NCBI GenBank assembly: GCA_964564545.1
Contig: CAZMBP010000147.1
Location: 76,766-140,765 of the forward strand
Length of the DNA stretch: 64,000 nucleotides
DNA from: CAJQQY01 sp964564545
GTDB lineage: Bacteria > Bacteroidota > Bacteroidia > Chitinophagales > Saprospiraceae
Direction: 5' to 3'
The translations under genes were made by a program, and so were the position numbers. Positions 27,410-36,063 of the stretch are shown here, piece by piece. The notes under the pieces are model-generated. The model was not told where the DNA came from. It was given only the letters and a program-made list of their open reading frames with translations, and made no database searches. Every line of letters begins with the position of its first letter. Position 1 is the stretch's first letter.

Positions 27410-29083
27410 ATGGCAAATAAAAAAATATACTCTCGTGGATACCGAGTGCGAAAAGCATACTGGACAGCATTTGTGGTGATGATGAGTTACATTCGATTAT
27501 CTCTCCTTAGTAAAATATTGGGGGATCATTTTTATCAAAAAAGAATTGCAGCACTTCATTTAAAAAATGCCAATCGAGTAAAAAAAGCGATCCTAAAATT
27601 GGAAGGTTTATTTATCAAGGTTGGACAACTTCTTTCCATACTAAGTAACTTTTTACCAGAAGCATTTCAGGAACCATTGGAAGCTTTACAAAACCAAATT
27701 CCACCAAGACCATTTCATGAAATTGAGGGAAGAATTGAAAAAGAGTTAGGTGAAAAACCTGAAACACTTTTTTCTTTCTTTGATAAAAATCCTTTGGCTT
27801 CAGCTTCTATTGGTCAGGCACATAGAGCAACCCTAAAGGATGGGACGGATGTCGTAGTAAAAGTCCAACATGCTAATATCGAAAAGATTGCAGAGATTGA
27901 CTTAGAGATTATGGAACGATTGACTAATCTGATGTCCTACTTTTATAAAGTAAAAGGAATCGAATTTGCGTACACTCAAGTGCAAAAAATGATTCGAGAG
28001 GAATTAGATTTTAAGCAGGAAGCTTTGGCTATGCAGCGAGTTCAAAAAAATCTAAATGGCGAGACAAGATTAATCATTCCCTCCGTTCATGAATCATTTT
28101 CCACCACCAGAGTTTTAACCACTACCTTTTGTGAGGGAGTAAAAATTAATGATATTGCAACTATCAACCAATGGAATATTGATAAAAAAGATTTAGGGAA
28201 TCGATTGGTACATGTTTATTGCCAAATGGTTTTTGGAGATGGTTTTTATCATGCAGATCCACATCCCGGAAATATTTTAGTACAACAAGATGGAACCATT
28301 GTCCTTTTAGATTTCGGGGCTATTGGTACCTTACAACAAGAAATGCGAGATGGTTTTTTGAAATTAATTGAAGCCGCTTCGCAAAATGATAGTGAAAAAA
28401 TAATTGATGCTTTGCAAAGTTTAGGCTTTATTGCTTACGAAAGGAATGCCGAGAAAGTAGCCGAAAAAGTGATCCTCGCCTTTCGATCTTTTTTACAAAA
28501 TGAAGTAGAATTCGAAGGACTTAATTTTAAAGATTTTAAAGTTAATCCATTTCAATCCAGCCTTTTTAATTTAACGACAGAAATTGGGTTAAAAGGAATT
28601 GCAAATACTGTACAAGTTCCAAAAGAATATGTTTTGCTTAATCGAATGGTCACTTTGCTTTTGGGAATTTGCAATACATTAGATTCGAGTATAAATCCAA
28701 TTGATGTGGTAAAACCTTACTTCCAAACATTTATCCTAGGAGAGTCTGGAGACATGGTAAAATTCGCAAAAGATTTTATTAAAAAATCAGCCACTACCCT
28801 TTTAACTATTCCCGGTGATTTGGGGGAAGTTTTAAATAAAGCTCGAAGAGGGAAATTAGAAATTCAACATCCTGGTGAAGTAGAAAGGACTAAATTATTT
28901 TATGCATTAGGTCAGCAGTTCGTTTATTCTATCTTGATGATAGCATCTTTTAGTTTTGGCTATTTATTATTTCAAAATGGGCAACAGTATTATGGAAAAT
29001 GGATAAACGGAATTGGGGTTTTCTTTGGATTATTATTATTTCAAGCGATAAGAAGGGGGAGAGAAATAAAAAAGCTATTGTGA
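27410..29083 (+). CDS. ABC1/AarF/UbiB atypical kinase
   Basis: A 557-aa member of the UbiB-like protein-kinase-like superfamily. GLFIKVGQLLS carries the diagnostic KxGQ. ASASIGQAHRATL is the Ala-rich loop, VVVKVQHANI holds the ATP Lys, and HADPHPGNILV and LLDFGAIG are the catalytic and metal loops. Two C-terminal membrane helices (FVYSILMIASFSFGYLLFQ; WINGIGVFFGLLLFQ) anchor it. Family members are ATPases that support quinone or isoprenoid-lipid biosynthesis. No ubi or men gene is nearby, so its precise role is open. Confidence 0.9.
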   Translation: MANKKIYSRGYRVRKAYWTAFVVMMSYIRLSLLSKILGDHFYQKRIAALHLKNANRVKKAILKLEGLFIKVGQLLSILSNFLPEAFQEPLEALQNQIPPRPFHEIEGRIEKELGEKPETLFSFFDKNPLASASIGQAHRATLKDGTDVVVKVQHANIEKIAEIDLEIMERLTNLMSYFYKVKGIEFAYTQVQKMIREELDFKQEALAMQRVQKNLNGETRLIIPSVHESFSTTRVLTTTFCEGVKINDIATINQWNIDKKDLGNRLVHVYCQMVFGDGFYHADPHPGNILVQQDGTIVLLDFGAIGTLQQEMRDGFLKLIEAASQNDSEKIIDALQSLGFIAYERNAEKVAEKVILAFRSFLQNEVEFEGLNFKDFKVNPFQSSLFNLTTEIGLKGIANTVQVPKEYVLLNRMVTLLLGICNTLDSSINPIDVVKPYFQTFILGESGDMVKFAKDFIKKSATTLLTIPGDLGEVLNKARRGKLEIQHPGEVERTKLFYALGQQFVYSILMIASFSFGYLLFQNGQQYYGKWINGIGVFFGLLLFQAIRRGREIKKLL

Positions 29084-29110
29084 CCAAATTTCAAAAGTGG
29101 TAAAGAAAAA

Positions 29111-29839
29111 CTAATCCCATTTCATCACTAATCCAATTTCATAAATGTTTGGTTCATCTTTGATTATATTTTTACCTCCCATAGCTTCTGCTAGTTGGCT
29201 CATTTTTGTTAATCTTGTGCCAAGACTAAGTGGTGAATTTATTTTTTGTTGATATTGATTTTTCATCCAAAGTTCAAAATGATTTGGTTGATATTCAATA
29301 AAAATATTCACTTGATCAGGTAAGGTATTCTCAATAAAAAAGTTGACCACCTCCTTAAAATATAATAGAAAATTCCTTCGTCGATAAAAGCCAATTTTTC
29401 GGTCCAAAGGAAGCCCTTTTTTCACGATTTTAACATCTATTCCTTTTTCTCTAAAAACATCATCTATATAATCCTCTACTCTAAAAATTAAATCTTCCAC
29501 CACACAATCTCTATTTTTCAATGCCCAAAGAACATCTTCCATATGGTTAATAAGATCATTACATAGCTTTTGTATTTCTATAAAATCTCTTTTAGAGTAT
29601 TCTACCATACTAGGATTACTTTCCTTAGCAATAATTTTAATATTATTAAATCCATTACTTAATTCATCATTTAAGTCTTGCGCCACACGGAATCTTTTCT
29701 GCGCTAAATCTTTTCGAAAAGCTACATCCTCTTTTAAGGCAGTCAATTGTTTTTGAGTTAAAATACATTTCATAACTAAAGCAACTGTTGTCAAAAGAAA
29801 AACCCACCAGAAATTTTGAACAATAAAAAGTAATAACAT
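29111..29839 (-). CDS. Degenerate sensor histidine kinase (pseudokinase)
   Basis: A 242-aa protein with one N-terminal membrane helix (WWVFLLTTVALVMKCIL), a DHp-like helix and an ATPase-like remnant. It aligns with the C-terminus of the sensor at 30806-33766: RVAQDLNDELSNGFNNIKIIAKESNPS against LARDLHDEMSNSFNNIRIIAKESNPE. The phosphoacceptor His is Asn (N57). The N-box KEAITNTVKHT is here KEVVNFFIENT, and the glycine box STGLGIPGM is here PLSLGTRLT. All three catalytic boxes are therefore lost although the reading frame is intact. It may act as a regulatory partner of the active kinase. Confidence 0.8.
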   Translation of the reverse strand: MLLLFIVQNFWWVFLLTTVALVMKCILTQKQLTALKEDVAFRKDLAQKRFRVAQDLNDELSNGFNNIKIIAKESNPSMVEYSKRDFIEIQKLCNDLINHMEDVLWALKNRDCVVEDLIFRVEDYIDDVFREKGIDVKIVKKGLPLDRKIGFYRRRNFLLYFKEVVNFFIENTLPDQVNIFIEYQPNHFELWMKNQYQQKINSPLSLGTRLTKMSQLAEAMGGKNIIKDEPNIYEIGLVMKWD

Positions 29840-29937
29840 CTTTAACTAAGGTTGAAAAATGACGAAAGAAACATATTAGAATTAATAAATTTTCTTTAGC
29901 ATCAATTTATGTTGGATTCATAAAATAAAAATTACAC

Positions 29938-29953
29938 CTACATTTTTATGTAG
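29938..29953. promoter_or_regulatory. Palindrome CTACAT-TTTT-ATGTAG, candidate operator copy 1
   Basis: Perfect 6-bp arms, 99 bp upstream of the pseudokinase start. Nearby text (ATGTTGGATTC, TTTGGATTT) is also repeated around copy 2, so the whole upstream segment looks duplicated. The adjacent LuxR-type regulator is a natural candidate to bind it. Confidence 0.45.
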
Positions 29954-30317
29954 TGAATTATCAAAGTAATTTTTTCGGAATCAGTTTGGATTTGATTAAT
30001 ACTAATAAGAGAAATAGGTTAAACACCCTTGATAATCTATTGAATATCAATTGTTTGTATTTAAAAATCAGGTATGATAAAGAGAAATTCAGATTTAAGT
30101 TATATTAATTTTTTTTAAAGCCAAAAACTTTATTTAGGTTAAATGAAACACATTGAATTTATTTTCAATGTGACTAAAAAAAGAGAAAAGTACTATTTTG
30201 GGTATTCAATAATAAAAAGACAAATAAATTTTATTGATAATTTTTCGAACTCAATTCATTTTTGCCTAGCTTGGACTTGTTCGCTTATCCAACGATTAAT
30301 TCTTATATGTTGCATTC

Positions 30318-30333
30318 CTACATTTTGATGTAG
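30318..30333. promoter_or_regulatory. Palindrome CTACAT-TTTG-ATGTAG, candidate operator copy 2
   Basis: Same arms as copy 1 with one changed spacer base, 380 bp away. It is flanked by ATGTTGCATTC and TTTGGATTT, as in copy 1. Confidence 0.45.
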
Positions 30334-30680
30334 TTTTTAAATCTTATTTGGATTTTTCATAATTCAAAATTCCTCTCAAATATCATAAATAATTGCTTAG
30401 CCCAATTTATAAAACCCTGATAACCAAACACTTAACTTATAAGTGAAAATTATTGTTGTTGTTACCAATGCCACAAAAGTTCAATTATTCAGTTTCTCGA
30501 AAGGGGGTAATTAAAATTATTAAGACATTATCCTCTATATTTGTTTTGTAATTATTAGGATTTTAGATTATATCAAAATTCAATATTATTCTCATTGATT
30601 TTTTTTTAAAATCATAATCTAAAATTTAATAAATTATACCAAGTTGATTATTTAGCAGAGAGAATATATCTAAACAAATA

Positions 30681-30794
30681 AAAAATTAAGGGCGAGTTAT
30701 TGATACTAGAATATAGTCTTCTTCGAAGACTATATTCTTAACTTAAAGAGTCAAAAATATCTCTACCCTAAAAGAATATTAAAAATTAAGGGCG
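30681..30794. repeat. Direct repeat AAAAATTAAGGGCG, two copies 100 bp apart
   Basis: Identical 14-mers at 30681-30694 and 30781-30794. Each is followed 14-16 bp later by a hairpin with a UUCG-containing loop (30709-30737, 12-bp stem; 30807-30836, 13-bp stem). The arrangement looks like a duplicated small-RNA or terminator module. Confidence 0.5.
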
Positions 30795-30805
30795 TGTGTT
30801 AGTTA

Positions 30806-33766
30806 TTAGCCTTCTTTTCTTCGGAAAGGAAGGCTACTTTTTTTCCAACTTTTATTTTTGACCTTTTTCATAACCATAATTATATCAAACTGGTTTTTTG
30901 CTTTTTTGATTTCAAAAGTTGCATTTATAAACTCAGCTCGTTGACGCATTCCTGGGATGCCTAAACCAGTTGAATATTTTGCTTGAACTAATTCATCAAA
31001 AATATTAGTTATTTGAAAATAAATAGAATCAGGTTGATTCTTGATGAGGATATACACATGAAGTGGTATAGTGTGTTTAACAGTATTCGTAATTGCTTCC
31101 TTAAAGATTAAAAGTAAGTTGCGACGAAATAAATAATTGAGTTTTCTTGTATCATCAATACCCACTTTTTCAAAAGTAAAAGGGATATTTCTTGATTTTA
31201 AAACATCATCTAGAGAATCTTCCATTTTCATTATTACATCTCCCACAGTATTATTATTTCTATTTATAGACCAGATTACATCCTCAACCATTCCAATAGC
31301 TTCACTACTCATTTTGTGAATATGGTACAAATCTTCTTTAGTTTTTTCAGTATCTTCTGGATTACTTTCTTTAGCAATAATTCTAATATTATTAAATGAA
31401 TTACTCATTTCATCATGCAAGTCTCTAGCAAGTTTATTTCTCATTTCTATTCTCTTCCGATAGATATAAAATCGATATTGAGAGATTCCAATTATAACTC
31501 CAAATAAAACTAAACCGACCAAAATTTTAAACCAATTACTTTTGTAAAAGTATTCCTCTACAATTATTGGAACTTCGAAAATATAATTATTCTCTAGTCC
31601 ATTGGAATTGGCCGATTTTAATTTAAATATATAGTTACCAGCTTCCAGGTTAGAAAATCGCACAAAATGATTCGTGGTCATTGGCACCCAGTTCTGATCA
31701 TATCCATCTAATATATAAGAGAAAGTATTTTTTGCAGGACGTTTAAAATTTCCATTTACAAAACGAAGTTCAAGAATTGATTCGGAGGGGTTCAAAATGA
31801 TTGGATCATTTTTTCTTGGATCATTACGGAATTGATTAATCATTCCTGTTGAAGAGTTATACTTATTATAGTCCAAAACAAAATGGGCTCCATAGCCTTT
31901 TTTAAATTTTATTTTCTTGGAGTCAATAATAGTAACTCCGCTTGTTCCTCCTAAAAAACTTTTCCCATCTTTAGTTTTTAAAAAAGATTGACCATTGAAC
32001 TCATTATTAGCAATTCCCTCTCTTTCAAAAAAATTAAAAAAAGATTCCTTTTTGATATCGAATCTACTCAATCCATTTGAAGTTCCCAACCATAAAACAG
32101 AATCGCCTTCTATGGTCATATTATAAATAATATCACTAGAAAGACCATTTATCTTTTTAAAGGATTTGGTGATTTCCATTTTCTGCATATCTAAATAATT
32201 CAACCCTCCATCTGATGCTATCCATACATTTCCTTGCTTATCTTTTATAAACTGACTTATTATGTTATTTAATACTTTTTGATTGTGTGGAGCCTTATCA
32301 TGAAATACATTTTGAGTACCTCTTTTTTTGTGAAAGAAAATTACTCCATTATTTGAGGCTAATAAAAATAAACTATCTCCAATTGGACAAATATCTCGAA
32401 CCAAATTCTCCATAACAATGTCTTCCTCGAAATTTTTTATTTTTGAAATCCCCAAAGGATCAGATATTTTTGATTGATATAACCCTTTCCGCCCTCCAAA
32501 CCAAAAATCATCATTTTTATCTCTAAAGACGGTTATTAAATCAACTCCTAACAAATTTTTTCTTGTAGAAATTATCTCTTGCCTAGTTTCACTAAAAATT
32601 CGGATTTCTCTTTTCTCTCCGATAACTAATATTGAATCTTGATTTATTGAAACCATATCCATGGCATCCTGATTATTTTCAACCCACTTAAATTCTTTAT
32701 TTTTTGGGTTAAAAATGAAAAATTTATTTGGTGATAGAGTTCCTCCATAAATTAAACCATCTCTTCCTTCATGAAATTGACGACAATTAATCCCCTCCAA
32801 CTCAGGAATAGTTTCAAAATAATTATTCTCAACAAATATTTTTAACAATCCAAAATCAGTAGCAACCCAAATCAAATCATGATTGGTTTCTAAAATATCT
32901 AGCTTCTTAATAGACTTAATATTGTATTGAGAAATTTGTTGATCAATGGAATTGAACAATTTTGGAAACCAATGATTTTCATCGGTTAAGTCCTCCATTT
33001 CTCCTGTTGGATTTACCCTATAGTATCTTTTGTTCATGAAGTCCTCAACTATAACTTCACCATCTTTCGTACTAAAAAGATAAGTCAAATTCTCTCTGTT
33101 TTGAAGACCGAATTTTAACGATTCGAACTGATCTATTTCAAATAATAAACTACCATCTGGTGCTAGGCCAATTAAATAATCTTTGGTGAAGGCATATATA
33201 TTATTTTCTTTATCAGAAACAATTTTAGAAACTTCATTATACTTTTCTGGAAAATATTCCTTGATTTCACCATCAATAAAGCGACAAATAATTCCATTAT
33301 TTACCATCCAAATTTGTTTTCCATCAAATGTACTTGTAACGAATGACTGGGAATCAAATTGAGTTTTTAGTGGAGGGTATTCTTCATTTCCAATCCCAAA
33401 GAAAAATTGTCTTTCTTTTTTATATGGATGCGCCTTATAAATTCCATCATTTGTACCTATCCATATATTTAGAACTGAATCAATCACTATTGAATTAATA
33501 GTATTTTGATTTAATGGTTGATGATCAGTCTTGATGGGATTTAATGGTTTGAAGTCATAACCATCATAGGTTATTAAACCATTGTGGGTTCCAATCAACA
33601 TTATTCCAACTTTAAAGGCTGTAAGGCTTGCAATATAATTATGGGATAACCCATCTTCAGTAGTAAACAACCCATCAATTCGGTAAGACTTTGATTGTCC
33701 GAAAATTTGAGTGGAAAGGAAAAAACAAAAAATAAATGTAAAAAAATTAGGGATTAGGTTTTTCAT
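30806..33766 (-). CDS. Two-component sensor histidine kinase with Reg_prop propeller and Y_Y_Y domain
   Basis: A 986-aa protein. A signal peptide (FFTFIFCFFLSTQIFGQ) precedes a periplasmic two-propeller region of Reg_prop-type repeats (VLNIWIGTNDGIY, NVWIASDGGLNYLD, VLWLGTSNGLSRFD; about 25-640). A Y_Y_Y domain follows (YILDGYDQNWV, about 690-750), then one membrane helix (WFKILVGLVLFGVIIGISQY). The cytoplasmic HisKA_3-type DHp has ARDLHDEMSNS (His near 784), and the HATPase has N-box FKEAITNTVKH and G-box STGLGIPGMRQRAE. It is 10 bp downstream of its response regulator in the same operon. The ligand is unknown; related Y_Y_Y sensors often sense glycans. Confidence 0.93.
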   Translation of the reverse strand: MKNLIPNFFTFIFCFFLSTQIFGQSKSYRIDGLFTTEDGLSHNYIASLTAFKVGIMLIGTHNGLITYDGYDFKPLNPIKTDHQPLNQNTINSIVIDSVLNIWIGTNDGIYKAHPYKKERQFFFGIGNEEYPPLKTQFDSQSFVTSTFDGKQIWMVNNGIICRFIDGEIKEYFPEKYNEVSKIVSDKENNIYAFTKDYLIGLAPDGSLLFEIDQFESLKFGLQNRENLTYLFSTKDGEVIVEDFMNKRYYRVNPTGEMEDLTDENHWFPKLFNSIDQQISQYNIKSIKKLDILETNHDLIWVATDFGLLKIFVENNYFETIPELEGINCRQFHEGRDGLIYGGTLSPNKFFIFNPKNKEFKWVENNQDAMDMVSINQDSILVIGEKREIRIFSETRQEIISTRKNLLGVDLITVFRDKNDDFWFGGRKGLYQSKISDPLGISKIKNFEEDIVMENLVRDICPIGDSLFLLASNNGVIFFHKKRGTQNVFHDKAPHNQKVLNNIISQFIKDKQGNVWIASDGGLNYLDMQKMEITKSFKKINGLSSDIIYNMTIEGDSVLWLGTSNGLSRFDIKKESFFNFFEREGIANNEFNGQSFLKTKDGKSFLGGTSGVTIIDSKKIKFKKGYGAHFVLDYNKYNSSTGMINQFRNDPRKNDPIILNPSESILELRFVNGNFKRPAKNTFSYILDGYDQNWVPMTTNHFVRFSNLEAGNYIFKLKSANSNGLENNYIFEVPIIVEEYFYKSNWFKILVGLVLFGVIIGISQYRFYIYRKRIEMRNKLARDLHDEMSNSFNNIRIIAKESNPEDTEKTKEDLYHIHKMSSEAIGMVEDVIWSINRNNNTVGDVIMKMEDSLDDVLKSRNIPFTFEKVGIDDTRKLNYLFRRNLLLIFKEAITNTVKHTIPLHVYILIKNQPDSIYFQITNIFDELVQAKYSTGLGIPGMRQRAEFINATFEIKKAKNQFDIIMVMKKVKNKSWKKSSLPFRRKEG
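30807..30845 (+). terminator. Plus-strand terminator with C(UUCG)G loop inside the sensor gene end
   Basis: Stem TAGCCTTCTTTTC / GAAAGGAAGGCTA with tetraloop TTCG, followed by CTTTTTTTCC on the plus strand. It overlaps the last codons of the minus-strand kinase gene, so the 3' end of that gene doubles as a terminator for plus-strand transcription from the intergenic region. Confidence 0.6.
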
Positions 33767-33776
33767 AATTTTCTAT

Positions 33777-34430
33777 TCAAATATCTTCAAAGTCAATATC
33801 ACCTTCCAAGTATTTTTTAACTACTTGAGCTTTTGAACTTACTTGAAGTTTTTTGTATATATTTTTTACATGGTACCTTACTCCATCTATAGAAATTCCA
33901 ATTTCATCTGCTACTTTTTGGTAAGATAATCCATCTACTAAAAATCGAACTACTTGGATTTCTTTTTTAGTTAACTCTGTTTTGTTGTTTTTGATAGTTT
34001 TATTACCGCCCTGAAAATGTCGTAAAACTCGTCTGGCAATTTTTGGAGATAAAACAGAACCACCTTTTTCTTTTACAGAAATAATATGCTTTTCTAAATC
34101 ACTAAAACTCAAATCTTTCAATAAATATCCCATCGCACCAGCACAGATTGAGTTAAAAATTTTATCTGGATCTTGATATACAGTCAAGATCACAATATCC
34201 AAATCAGGAGCTACTTTATGAATATGCGGAATGCCTTTGATTCCTGACATACCAGGTAAGCCAATATCTAGAAGTAAAATATCCAACTCTTTCGTATTAT
34301 CATAATATCTTAAAAACTTCTCTACACTTTCAACCGCTAGCAGACATTCAAGGCGATCTGAATCTTCCATTAAGGTTTTTAATCGATCCCTAAGATTTAC
34401 GTTGTCTTCAATTATGGCTACTTTTATCAT
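33777..34430 (-). CDS. NarL/LuxR-family response regulator
   Basis: A 217-aa protein. The receiver domain has the acidic pocket IIEDN, phosphoacceptor Asp55 in LLLDIGLPG, a Thr in VILTVY and a Lys in YLLKDLS. The C-terminal LuxR HTH begins LTKKEIQVVRFLVDGLSYQKVADEIG and ends with VRYHVKNIYKKLQ. It precedes the Y_Y_Y sensor by 10 bp, so it is the cognate partner. Candidate targets are the palindromes at 29938 and 30318. The 286 bp upstream hold no obvious copy of that palindrome, so autoregulation through it is not indicated. Confidence 0.93.
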   Translation of the reverse strand: MIKVAIIEDNVNLRDRLKTLMEDSDRLECLLAVESVEKFLRYYDNTKELDILLLDIGLPGMSGIKGIPHIHKVAPDLDIVILTVYQDPDKIFNSICAGAMGYLLKDLSFSDLEKHIISVKEKGGSVLSPKIARRVLRHFQGGNKTIKNNKTELTKKEIQVVRFLVDGLSYQKVADEIGISIDGVRYHVKNIYKKLQVSSKAQVVKKYLEGDIDFEDI

Positions 34431-34716
34431 TGGAGAATTTATTATTTGATAATAATATCTTTTTTCAGAAAAAAACTTAAAAAGATATAAAAGTTAGTCA
34501 TTTAAGGATTTCTTATAGTTGGAATTCATTTTAAAGCAAAACGAAACACAACATAATGATATCCAATCAATTACAAATATAACTTTTAATAATTCATTTT
34601 CCATTAAAAAAAACTATCCGAGCTTTATATCTATTAAATTAAAAGTTAATATTCTAAAAAAAGAAAAAAAATTAAAATTACTTCAGAAACTGGATTAAAA
34701 CATTTTGCTTAAATTC

Positions 34717-36012
34717 TTAATTAATCAATTTTCCAACTAATTGTAACAATTGAGTTTCTCTCAACTTCGCATCAAATCTGGCATTGTTCAAACTAGTTTG
34801 AGCATTCAATAAATTTAGTTGTGCTTGTCTAAATTCTATAGAAGTCAATTGGCCATTTTTAATTCGTTCCTCTGTTTGAGCAAAGTTTTCACGGTTAGTC
34901 TCGACCGCATTTTCTTCTACTTGCAAAACAAAAATTGAGTTTTGGTAATTGCCCCACGCATTAATTATATCTCTTTCTAATTGTTGCTGTAATTGATCAG
35001 TTTGAAGTTTTTGATTAGTCAAATTAATTACAGCATTTTGCTTTCTGATATTTCTACTTCCATCAAAAATGGTATAATTGATTCCAACATTAGCAGCAAG
35101 TCCTCGTGAATTAGAAATATCGATAAATGCCCCAGATGGATTATCTGAATAATTAAATGAATAGGATGCTCCTGCAGTAACTGTCGGGCGTTTTTCTGCA
35201 TCTATAATTTGCAGATTCATTTCACTTACAGATAAATTTTGGCGGTTAACTTTTAAGGCAAGGTTATCTGTTTTTGCTTCTTGAATTAGTGCTTCAAGAT
35301 TCATCGATTCATCCAGTCCCGTATCAATTTCTACTTCAAAATTTTCTGTTGTATTTCTTCCCATCGAAACATTGAGATTTCGTTTAGCATTTTCAAGATT
35401 CATATTTGCATTAAGTAGATTTACGCTATCTCGCTGAATATCTACTTTGGCATTTAAAACATTTAATCCACTACCCTGTCCATAGTCTAATTGATATTGA
35501 GCCCGACGTAATCGCTCCCTAGAAATGGAAATGGCTTCTTTCAAAGCATTGACATTTTCTGCTAATTGAGCGACCTGATAATATCCATTATAAACTTGTA
35601 GTAGATTTTGCTCAATAGTTTGTTTCAATTGTAAGTTGGAAAGATTAAGTGACTGTTTTAATTGATCCAAAGTTAGGTCACGACGTTTATCATAAATCGT
35701 ATAATTCGCATTGACTGAAGCATTCCCTCCCCAAGTCAAAGCATTGGCGGTAGAGGCTTCTCCTCCATTCCCAAACTTCTGAGTAGATCCTCCGAAATTA
35801 CTATTCAATCCAGCAGTTGCCGAAACGGTAGGAAGATAACCATTAACACTTTTATCAGTTAAATTTTGAGCTAAAGTCACATTGTTTTTTGCGATTTTAA
35901 TTCCAAAATTATTGTTTAAGGTAATAGCTTTTGCTTGATCTAATGTTAATACATTTTGTGCATTTAAATTAAATCCAAAAAAGATTATTATTGCTAAAAA
36001 TATATTTTTCAT
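34717..36012 (-). CDS. TolC-family outer membrane efflux protein
   Basis: A 431-aa protein from ATG 36012 (signal MKNIFLAIIIFFGFNLNAQ). The ATG at 36045 would add 11 residues ahead of an already complete signal. Two long helical-hairpin repeats are visible (QLKQTIEQNLLQVYNGYYQV in the first and QQQLERDIINAWGNYQNS in the second), with the family end SLNNARFDAKLRETQLLQLVG. It forms the outer-membrane channel of the tripartite pump encoded just upstream, with 51 bp between the RND stop and this start. Confidence 0.92.
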   Translation of the reverse strand: MKNIFLAIIIFFGFNLNAQNVLTLDQAKAITLNNNFGIKIAKNNVTLAQNLTDKSVNGYLPTVSATAGLNSNFGGSTQKFGNGGEASTANALTWGGNASVNANYTIYDKRRDLTLDQLKQSLNLSNLQLKQTIEQNLLQVYNGYYQVAQLAENVNALKEAISISRERLRRAQYQLDYGQGSGLNVLNAKVDIQRDSVNLLNANMNLENAKRNLNVSMGRNTTENFEVEIDTGLDESMNLEALIQEAKTDNLALKVNRQNLSVSEMNLQIIDAEKRPTVTAGASYSFNYSDNPSGAFIDISNSRGLAANVGINYTIFDGSRNIRKQNAVINLTNQKLQTDQLQQQLERDIINAWGNYQNSIFVLQVEENAVETNRENFAQTEERIKNGQLTSIEFRQAQLNLLNAQTSLNNARFDAKLRETQLLQLVGKLIN

Positions 36013-36063
36013 AAAACTAATGATTGTTATTTTGTGGTGTTTCAAATAATAGAAACTAATATT

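Larger units (their letters stand above)
29840..30805. other. 966-bp intergenic region with duplicated palindromes and hairpins
   Basis: Very AT-rich. It holds two near-identical 16-bp palindromes (29938-29953 and 30318-30333), two direct repeats exactly 100 bp apart (30681 and 30781), and two UUCG-type hairpins (30709-30737; 30807-30836 extending into the kinase gene). A 61-codon ORF at 30143-30328 lies inside but has no protein-like character that I trust. A small RNA or plus-strand leader is possible. Confidence 0.5.

Noticed and set aside
29111..29839. Short kinase as a truncated pseudogene
   Set aside because: The frame is intact with its own membrane helix, and substitutions are concentrated at catalytic boxes while neighbouring residues are conserved.
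30143..30328. 61-codon plus-strand ORF in the regulatory intergenic region
   Set aside because: AT-driven composition (Ile, Phe, Asn rich), no ribosome-binding site and overlap with a palindrome; more likely chance.
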